From contig NZ_JACHCG010000001.1 in assembly GCF_014200595.1 (NCBI RefSeq), positions 1,922,001 through 1,986,000 on the forward strand: DNA of 64,000 bases. Direction: 5' to 3'. The notes below the pieces were generated by a model that was not told the DNA's origin, did no database searches, and saw only the letters and a list, made by a program, of their open reading frames with translations. Of this stretch, positions 59,762-64,000 are shown piece after piece. Every line of letters begins with the position of its first letter. Positions within the stretch are counted from its first letter, which is position 1. The translations under genes were made by a program, and so were the position numbers. The stretch is from Pedobacter cryoconitis. Its GTDB lineage: Bacteria; Bacteroidota; Bacteroidia; Sphingobacteriales; Sphingobacteriaceae.

Positions 59762-61723
59762 ATGCCTGTTAATGCGAATAACTTTCCAATGGAGTACTTG
59801 TATGAAGTACTCTCACTATCTCCCAATGCGACCGGCATTTACACTGGTGAGGACGTAATTATTCTGGCTGCCAATCATGCAATGCTTAGGATATGGTCTA
59901 AAAAAAAGGATGTGATAGGTAAGCCTATGGGGGAAGCAATTCCAGAACTTAGCGGACAACCTTTTCTGGATATTCTTAAAAATGTTTATCTCAGTGGTGT
60001 GGATTACCAGGCCGAAGATATGCCTGCACAGTTAGTGATAGATGGTGTGTTGCAAACCAGGTATTTTGATTTTTTGTATAAAGCTGTTAAAAATACAGAG
60101 GGAAAGACGGAGTGTATTCTGCATACGGCCACAGATGTGACTTCTCGTTATTTATCTATGGAAAAGGTTGATTTGCTGGATAACAATCTTAAGTTAACTA
60201 ATAAAGAGTTAATTGCTGCGAATGACCAGTTGAATGCTATTAACGAAGAATTGATCCAGGCGCAGCGGGAATCAGAACTGGAGCGTCAGCGGCTTTCAGA
60301 TTTTGTAATGCAGGCTCCTGCGGGAATTTGTGTATTAAGGGGGGAGCAGCTGGTTTATGAACTAGTCAATCCTGCTTATCAGAAGTTATTGCCAACAAGG
60401 GAGCTGATAGGCAGACCTCTTTTTGAGGCATTGCCTGAACTTGTTGGACAACCTGTTGAGGATATTTTGCTCAATGTGTACCATACAGGAATAAGTTGTG
60501 CGTTACATGAGCTGGCTGTACCGATTGCAAGTTTAGAGGGGCTTGAGGTGGAAGAACGATATTTTACTTTCAATTATTTACCACTAAAAGATACTGTAAG
60601 TGAAACAAAAGGAATACTTGTATTCGCTTATGAGGTTACTGATCAGGTGATTGCACGTAAAAAGGTTGAAGAGAGTGAAAGGCATTTCCGTCATCTTTCT
60701 GACTTGGTTCCGGCTAAGATCAGCAATGCTCAGGCCAATGGGGAAATTACTTTTTTTAATCAGCAGTGGCTTGACTTTTCAGGAATGGACTTTGAAGAGC
60801 TCAGGGATTTTGGTTATCACAGCATGATGCATCCTGAAGAAATTCCTGATTTTATAGCGGGTTTGAAGAAATCGGCAGAGACTGGTATTCCCCTGGAAAT
60901 GGAAATGAGATTCAGGAATATTCATGGAAAGTATATCTGGCATTTAAATATTGCTTCTCCAATATTAGATGAGCAGGGAAATATCAAAATGTGGGTAGGT
61001 TCGACTACGGACATTCAAAAATTGAAAGAGGAAGAGCAGCGTAAGGGGGATTTTGTGAGCATGCTGAGCCATGAACTGAAAACCCCGGTAACCTCTATTA
61101 AAGGCTATGTTCAGTTGTTGTTGAAATTAGCTGATAAAGAGGAACTGTTAAGCCCTGGAAAACTGAAATCTTCACTTGTCCGTATTGATAAATTGGTGGT
61201 ACAATTGACTAACCTTATTTACGATATGCTGGACCTGACCAGAATAGAGGCTGACCAGGTAAAGATTAAACTGGAGCCGCTAAACCTGGAAGAATTGGTA
61301 GCTGAGGTTACTGAAGACCTCCGGTTTATTAATCCGAAGCACCAGATCAATGTTGATTATGGTTTCAAAGGGGTAGTCAACGCTGATAAAAATAAGATTT
61401 CACAGGTTCTGATCAACTTTATCAGTAACGCAATTAAGTATGCTCCAAAGAGTGATGTGGTAGATATTAGTGTGTTTAAAACTGAAGACGGAATGGCTGC
61501 GGTAAGTGTACGGGACTATGGAATTGGCATAGATGAAAAGGAGCATCAGAAGGTGTTTGAGCGTTTTTACAGGGTGGAGGAGCAGTCAAGTAAAGTTTTC
61601 TCAGGTTTTGGTATTGGACTTTTCTTAGCACAGTCTATTATTAGCAGACATCATGGGAAGATTTTTATTGACAGTCAGATTGGTAAGGGTTCTGTATTTA
61701 CTTTTACGCTTCCTGTACGATAA
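59762..61723 (+). CDS. Multi-PAS sensor histidine kinase, orphan
   Basis: 653 residues, no membrane helix. PAS 1 about 15-130 (NAMLRIW-like HAMLRIWSKKKDVIGKPM), coiled coil 140-175, PAS 2 about 185-300 (LVYELVNPAYQKLLPTRELI), PAS 3 about 310-420 with the MHPEE and RNIHGKYIWHLNIASPIL segments, HisKA with His437 in SMLSHELKTPV, and HATPase_c with NFISNAIKYAPKS, DYGIGI and GFGIGLFL. Related to the kinases at 16445 and 18315. No partner regulator. Followed by a terminator. Confidence 0.9.
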   Translation: MPVNANNFPMEYLYEVLSLSPNATGIYTGEDVIILAANHAMLRIWSKKKDVIGKPMGEAIPELSGQPFLDILKNVYLSGVDYQAEDMPAQLVIDGVLQTRYFDFLYKAVKNTEGKTECILHTATDVTSRYLSMEKVDLLDNNLKLTNKELIAANDQLNAINEELIQAQRESELERQRLSDFVMQAPAGICVLRGEQLVYELVNPAYQKLLPTRELIGRPLFEALPELVGQPVEDILLNVYHTGISCALHELAVPIASLEGLEVEERYFTFNYLPLKDTVSETKGILVFAYEVTDQVIARKKVEESERHFRHLSDLVPAKISNAQANGEITFFNQQWLDFSGMDFEELRDFGYHSMMHPEEIPDFIAGLKKSAETGIPLEMEMRFRNIHGKYIWHLNIASPILDEQGNIKMWVGSTTDIQKLKEEEQRKGDFVSMLSHELKTPVTSIKGYVQLLLKLADKEELLSPGKLKSSLVRIDKLVVQLTNLIYDMLDLTRIEADQVKIKLEPLNLEELVAEVTEDLRFINPKHQINVDYGFKGVVNADKNKISQVLINFISNAIKYAPKSDVVDISVFKTEDGMAAVSVRDYGIGIDEKEHQKVFERFYRVEEQSSKVFSGFGIGLFLAQSIISRHHGKIFIDSQIGKGSVFTFTLPVR

Positions 61724-61733
61724 AGTGATGGAT

Positions 61734-61772
61734 ATGAGATTCGAGCTAAGGGCCCAAATCTCATTTTATTTG
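61734..61772 (+). terminator. Terminator after the third PAS kinase
   Basis: ATGAGATT (61734-61741) and AATCTCAT (61757-61764) form an 8-bp stem with a 15-nt loop, followed by TTTATTTG. Confidence 0.6.
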
Positions 61773-61776
61773 AAGC

Positions 61777-62688
61777 TTAATAGTTTATATAATGTTCATC
61801 AAAACTTCCGTCCGAATACAGATCTATTAAGCCATATCCGGGTGCGGTTTCCCGTTTATTACCTTCCCACCAAGCACCACTTACCGCTCCGTTACATATA
61901 TAGGTTACTCCATTATAAACAACTTTATCACGCAGGTGAATGTGTCCGCTGAGACATAGCTTTACATTGGGGTGCTGATAAAACAAGTTTATTATTTTTG
62001 CAGTATCTGTATGCATATCACCGCCCAGCATCTCCCATTTATTGACAATGTTGTCTTCAACCATGAGTGTGGCCGTTAGGATAGGGATATGTGACATCAC
62101 CAGAACAGGGACATCAGCAGGCGTGTTTTTCAGTTCATTTTCCAGCCACGTAAACTGTACTTCTCCGAGTTTACCAATATACCAGGTGCCATCAATATCC
62201 AGATGTACGCTGTCCAGAATAATAAATTTCCAGCCATTTTTAATAAAACTATGATAAGGGCTGGAAAGCTTCAGCTGATCCATGGAGTATTGTTTGCCAT
62301 AAATAGCCTGCCCCTTATTGTCTTCATTCCACCAGATATCGTGATTACCTAAACAATATTGCACTGGAATATTACATTCCTGCGCCATGATTTCCTTCAC
62401 TAATTTCCACTGCCCATTGATTGTGGACAGCTGTTCTTTATTCATGTCGTATACAATATCACCCCCGTTAAGAATCAGATCTGGTTTTGGATGCTGTTGT
62501 TGTACATGGTGCAGACATTTAACAAACTTTTTTGGGGCATCAAAATGATCTTTTAGATGGATATCGGTCAGATGGGCAATCCGCATGACCTTTGTCTTTG
62601 TGTTGAGATTGTTGGCAAAATTGATAGAGGGAGCTAATAACAGGCCACCCAGACCGGTAAGGCTTTTAAGAACAGATCTTCTTTTCAT
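61777..62688 (-). CDS. Tat-exported metallophosphoesterase
   Basis: 303 residues. The N terminus (MKRRSVLKSLTGLGGLLLAP) is a twin-arginine signal, R-R-x-V-L-K type, followed by a hydrophobic stretch. Metallophosphoesterase motifs in order: D-x-H in LTDIHL, GGDIV, GNHDIWW, MSHIP and GHIHL, giving the two-metal centre. Length normal for a secreted calcineurin-like phosphodiesterase. Lies 63 bp downstream of the partial susD on the same strand, beyond a hairpin, so it may be co-transcribed by read-through. Substrate unknown. Confidence 0.9.
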   Translation of the reverse strand: MKRRSVLKSLTGLGGLLLAPSINFANNLNTKTKVMRIAHLTDIHLKDHFDAPKKFVKCLHHVQQQHPKPDLILNGGDIVYDMNKEQLSTINGQWKLVKEIMAQECNIPVQYCLGNHDIWWNEDNKGQAIYGKQYSMDQLKLSSPYHSFIKNGWKFIILDSVHLDIDGTWYIGKLGEVQFTWLENELKNTPADVPVLVMSHIPILTATLMVEDNIVNKWEMLGGDMHTDTAKIINLFYQHPNVKLCLSGHIHLRDKVVYNGVTYICNGAVSGAWWEGNKRETAPGYGLIDLYSDGSFDEHYINY

Positions 62689-62712
62689 TTGTGTTATCTA
62701 TTTAAGTTAAAA

Positions 62713-62739
62713 GCAGCCCTGCTTAATTTGCAGGACTGC
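62713..62739 (-). terminator. Hairpin between susD and the metallophosphoesterase gene
   Basis: GCAGCCCTGC (62713-62722) and GCAGGACTGC (62730-62739), one mismatch, 7-nt loop, followed on the minus strand by TTTTAAC. Possibly partial terminator that sets different levels for the two genes. Confidence 0.65.
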
Positions 62740-62751
62740 GGAATGCTTATA

Positions 62752-64000
62752 TTACCAGTTTGGATTTTGTTTTAAATTAGGATTTAGCAGCAGATCCTGA
62801 CTTGGCAAAGGAAAAAGATAATCTCTTTCCTCTCTGAATGTCTTTGGTGTGTTGGGGTTAACCACGATATTACCACCGGCAGATCCATTCTCCAGAGAAA
62901 TATCAACATCCAGCTTCAGAAATTGTGCATCAGGCACTACTGGCTGATTCCCGGTATAAATTACCAGATCTGTTTTACCATCGCCATCGAGATCATAATT
63001 GCCTGTTCCAGGAAAGTATGCACCTTTAAATTGTTCTGTGAGTAAATGACCTTCCTTCCAGCGGATCAGGTCATTCCACCTGAACCCTTCCATTACCAGT
63101 TCGATCCGGCGTTCTCTTCGCAATTCCAGAATGACCCCTTTATTTGCACTGCTTACATGTGTATACTGTGCCGCAAGATAGGGATCAGGATTACTATTGG
63201 AAAGCATCAGGTTAATACCGGGCATATTTACACGGTCTCTTAGTTTTTTAACGGATTTATCGAGATCTCCCTGTGTTAAAGTACCGAGTTCCGCTTTCGC
63301 TTCAGCAAAATTGAGCAACACTTCTGCGTAACGAAAAATAGGGAGAGGGTTAGGTGATTTACTGTTCGCATCATTAACGGCCGAAGTAACAAATTTTGTA
63401 AGCTGGTAACCAGTAACCGTACCGCTGTAAGAAGGAGCGAGTACTGTCGTACCATCTACTCTTTTATAACCAGGCGTCCTGATGGTTTGTGCAAGGCGTG
63501 GATCTCTGTCCTTGGTTTCGTCAAAGAAACCATAAATATTGTATCCTGGCTTGTCTGTAAAACGGGAGCCGTCTTTCATGAGGTAACTGTTGACCAGTTT
63601 TTTTTCTAATCCTGGCTTACCAAAAGAAGGGGATACAGTGTAATAATTTACGTTATGGTTGATCTGAAGACTGGTACTATATTGTCTGGCCAGAATTACT
63701 TCTGTTGGGTTGACAACCAGGGCATGAAAAAGATCAGCATAAGCTTTATCCGGGCTGCTGGTATAAACATTATATGGCCCTTTATCAATCAGCTGTTCTG
63801 CTGCATCTGCCGAGGCCTGTAAAAAGCGATTGGCATCTGGCAGGCTAAATTCTGTATGATATTTTCTAAAGGTACCTTCAAACAGACATAACCTTGATTT
63901 TAAGGCTAGTGCAGTCCATTTAGTCACTTCCGAAGCTGATTGCCCAGCTGGCAAATTAGCAATCGCAAAGTCGATATCATTCAGTACTGAATCCATGACC
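62752..64000 (-). CDS. SusD/RagB-family outer-membrane lipoprotein, N-terminally cut by the window
   Basis: At least 415 residues; the frame stays open past the ATG at 63996 to the window edge, so the true start and lipobox lie outside. SusD features: DIDFAIANLP, AALKSRLCLFEGTFRKYH (as landmarks in part), FRYAEVLLNFAEAKAELG, the ERRIELVMEGFRWNDLIRW block, and a C terminus YLFPLPSQDLLLNPNLKQNP. This is the SusD_RagB fold; the calcium-site-like DLDGDGKTDLVI insertion is seen in some members. The partner SusC should be just upstream, outside the window. Confidence 0.93.
   Translation of the reverse strand, partial: VMDSVLNDIDFAIANLPAGQSASEVTKWTALALKSRLCLFEGTFRKYHTEFSLPDANRFLQASADAAEQLIDKGPYNVYTSSPDKAYADLFHALVVNPTEVILARQYSTSLQINHNVNYYTVSPSFGKPGLEKKLVNSYLMKDGSRFTDKPGYNIYGFFDETKDRDPRLAQTIRTPGYKRVDGTTVLAPSYSGTVTGYQLTKFVTSAVNDANSKSPNPLPIFRYAEVLLNFAEAKAELGTLTQGDLDKSVKKLRDRVNMPGINLMLSNSNPDPYLAAQYTHVSSANKGVILELRRERRIELVMEGFRWNDLIRWKEGHLLTEQFKGAYFPGTGNYDLDGDGKTDLVIYTGNQPVVPDAQFLKLDVDISLENGSAGGNIVVNPNTPKTFREERDYLFPLPSQDLLLNPNLKQNPNW

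Overview
The window looks like chromosome from a Sphingobacteriaceae-type member of the Bacteroidota, most likely Pedobacter or a close relative. The evidence is SusD-family lipoproteins at both edges, many lipoproteins with Bacteroidota-style lipoboxes, LytS/LytTR two-component pairs, PAS histidine kinases without regulator partners, AT-rich spacers, and promoters of the Bacteroidota type (TTG/TTTG, about 17-21 bp, then TAnnTTTG). No rRNA, tRNA, CRISPR array, insertion sequence or intact prophage was seen. The genus is an inference from gene content, not a phylogenetic result.

Layout. 1-5.4 kb: 3' end of a susD gene abutting a broken Rpn-type nuclease, a PL1 pectate lyase, a small secreted protein and a secreted esterase with a PA14-like domain. 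5.4-12 kb: a divergent MocR regulator/EamA exporter pair, malate:quinone oxidoreductase with a cupin, a GNAT gene with its middle deleted, a DUF4236 protein and a small phage-type protein. 12-20.5 kb: an unrecognised 739-residue protein, an EamA-GH130 pair and two convergent PAS histidine kinases. 20.5-31.9 kb: an AlkB-like dioxygenase, a DUF1810 protein, then a detoxification-like stretch with an SDR, three epoxide-hydrolase-type alpha/beta hydrolases, MerR/WYL/AraC/Crp regulators, an MFS exporter and a ketopantoate-reductase-like protein. 32-39 kb: a HmuY-like lipoprotein with two companion lipoproteins, and a four-gene operon joining a di-haem cytochrome P460-type protein and a haem-less P460-like lipoprotein to a LytS/LytTR pair. 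39-45 kb: treZ followed by a treY-malQ gene fusion. 45-48.3 kb: an AraC regulator with a coupled small protein, an SDR and an outer-membrane protein. 48.6-57.1 kb: a second LytS/LytTR pair followed by TolC, adaptor, RND pump and a beta-barrel protein. 57-64 kb: AraC, GNAT, a CDF metal exporter, a third PAS kinase, a metallophosphoesterase and a second partial susD.

How the genes work together. The best-supported modules are trehalose synthesis from maltodextrin (TreZ plus the TreY-MalQ fusion), a LytTR-controlled efflux operon with a matching pair of 21-bp-spaced direct repeats in front of an apparent promoter lacking its -33 element, and a P460/haem operon that may feed a sensory input to its own LytS kinase. 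Several spacers hold decayed gene pieces (Rpn, GNAT, NTF2-like, metallophosphatase and others), so this is a stretch with repeated small deletions. Four genes have a -7 element ending only 3-5 nt before the start codon, which suggests leaderless mRNAs. I found nothing I can defend as a wholly new system; the two LytTR modules and the nested hairpins near 11.45 kb are the most promising leads.
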